Below are positions 63,588 through 64,000 of a stretch of DNA of 64,000 nucleotides, in pieces. A model generated the notes under the pieces. That model made no database searches. It was not told the origin of the DNA and was given only the letters and a program-made list of their open reading frames with translations. This DNA comes from Haloterrigena sp. KLK7 (GTDB taxonomy: Archaea > Halobacteriota > Halobacteria > Halobacteriales > Natrialbaceae): NCBI RefSeq assembly GCF_037914945.1, contig NZ_CP149787.1:3038001-3102000 (forward strand), in the 5' to 3' direction. Within the stretch, counting starts at the first letter, position 1. Every line of letters begins with the position of its first letter. The position numbers and the translations under genes were made by a program.

Positions 63588-64000
63588 TTATCCCTGGTTA
63601 GATGCGGTGGAGACGTACCGGACCTCGGGATCGAGGCGCGGCTGGTCTCCGGGTCGGATCGCCGGACGGAAGCGCACGAGGCGCTGTTCCGGTCCGGGGA
63701 GCGAGCCCTTGATCAGCGCGTGCGGTCCGTCGACTTCGCCGTAGTTGACGAAGCCGCCGTCGACCGTCGCGTCGGCGCCGTCGCCGATGTCGACGAGGCG
63801 CTTGTTCAGTTCCGTCCGCTGGTGGTAGCCGGTCTGCCCCTGCTGGGGGACCGTCGACCGAACGCGGGACGGGTTCCAGGGACCGAGGTTCCCGATGCGG
63901 CGGCGCCATCCCTGCCGGGCGTGCTTGCCCTTTCGTTTCTGGACGCCCCATCGCTTGACGGGACCCTGCGTCCCCTTCCCTTTCGTGACGCCGCTGGCGT
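63588..64000 (-). CDS. rpl3: 50S ribosomal protein uL3, C-terminal part
   Basis: The minus strand from the window end encodes [40 protein letters not shown] and a C-terminus ending TASNQG before the stop at 63588. This is the conserved C-terminal 60% or so of archaeal uL3, including the basic extension that reaches the peptidyl-transferase centre. The N-terminal part lies outside the window. Confidence 0.95.
   Translation of the reverse strand, partial: ASGVTKGKGTQGPVKRWGVQKRKGKHARQGWRRRIGNLGPWNPSRVRSTVPQQGQTGYHQRTELNKRLVDIGDGADATVDGGFVNYGEVDGPHALIKGSLPGPEQRLVRFRPAIRPGDQPRLDPEVRYVSTASNQG

Overview
The window comes from a haloarchaeon (class Halobacteria), most likely of the Natrialbales. The grounds are the high GC content, the very acidic proteins, the archaeal spc/S10 ribosomal array with eL32, eL19, eS4 and RNase P component 1, the psmA-psmB proteasome pair, a bacterial-type gyrBA pair, archaeal type IV pilins and Cbf5. 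I cannot assign a genus from sequence alone.

Layout. 0.2-5 kb: minus-strand genes for an SGNH-like hydrolase, UspA, a TauE-type exporter and an Nramp-like transporter. 5-16 kb: an ABC-2 exporter pair, the proteasome operon, gyrB-gyrA, a winged-helix regulator and a DtxR/MntR-type metal regulator with a perfect palindrome at its start. 15-20.4 kb: arginase, NDH-2, an acyltransferase, a putative nucleotide-modification protein and a pair of small membrane proteins. 20.4-26.2 kb: a lower-GC accessory island with two diverged tandem type IV pilin genes, a pilin remnant, two zinc microproteins and at least four decayed small genes. It ends at a tRNA-Pro(GGG) gene whose 3' end is duplicated like an attachment site. 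26-35 kb: cbf5, cmk, the DUF106/EMC3-type insertase gene and adk. These keep the order and strand of the usual haloarchaeal spc-operon tail but are separated by plus-strand cargo: a methyltransferase, an SdpA/SdpB-like cassette and a large pilin-signal surface protein. 35-44.4 kb: an aa3-type cytochrome oxidase locus (coxB, a fused coxA-coxC, a subunit IV gene and accessory membrane proteins), then a thiolase/DUF35 pair. 44.8-50.8 kb: a lower-GC insert with two Tat-type GH16 glucanase-like genes around a membrane GT2 synthase, plus decayed membrane genes. 50.9-64 kb: the uninterrupted minus-strand run from rpl3 (cut by the window end) to secY.

How it fits together. The right-hand third makes ribosomes and the Sec channel. 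Adk, Cmk, Cbf5 and the Oxa1-like insertase belong to the same growth-linked set. The proteasome, gyrase, NDH-2 and cytochrome oxidase are core physiology. The accessory stretches concern the cell surface: pilins, exopolysaccharide synthesis and cleavage, and a possible peptide-maturation cassette. The most promising less-described systems are the GH16-GT2-GH16 locus, the SdpAB-like three-gene cassette and the tandem pilin units.
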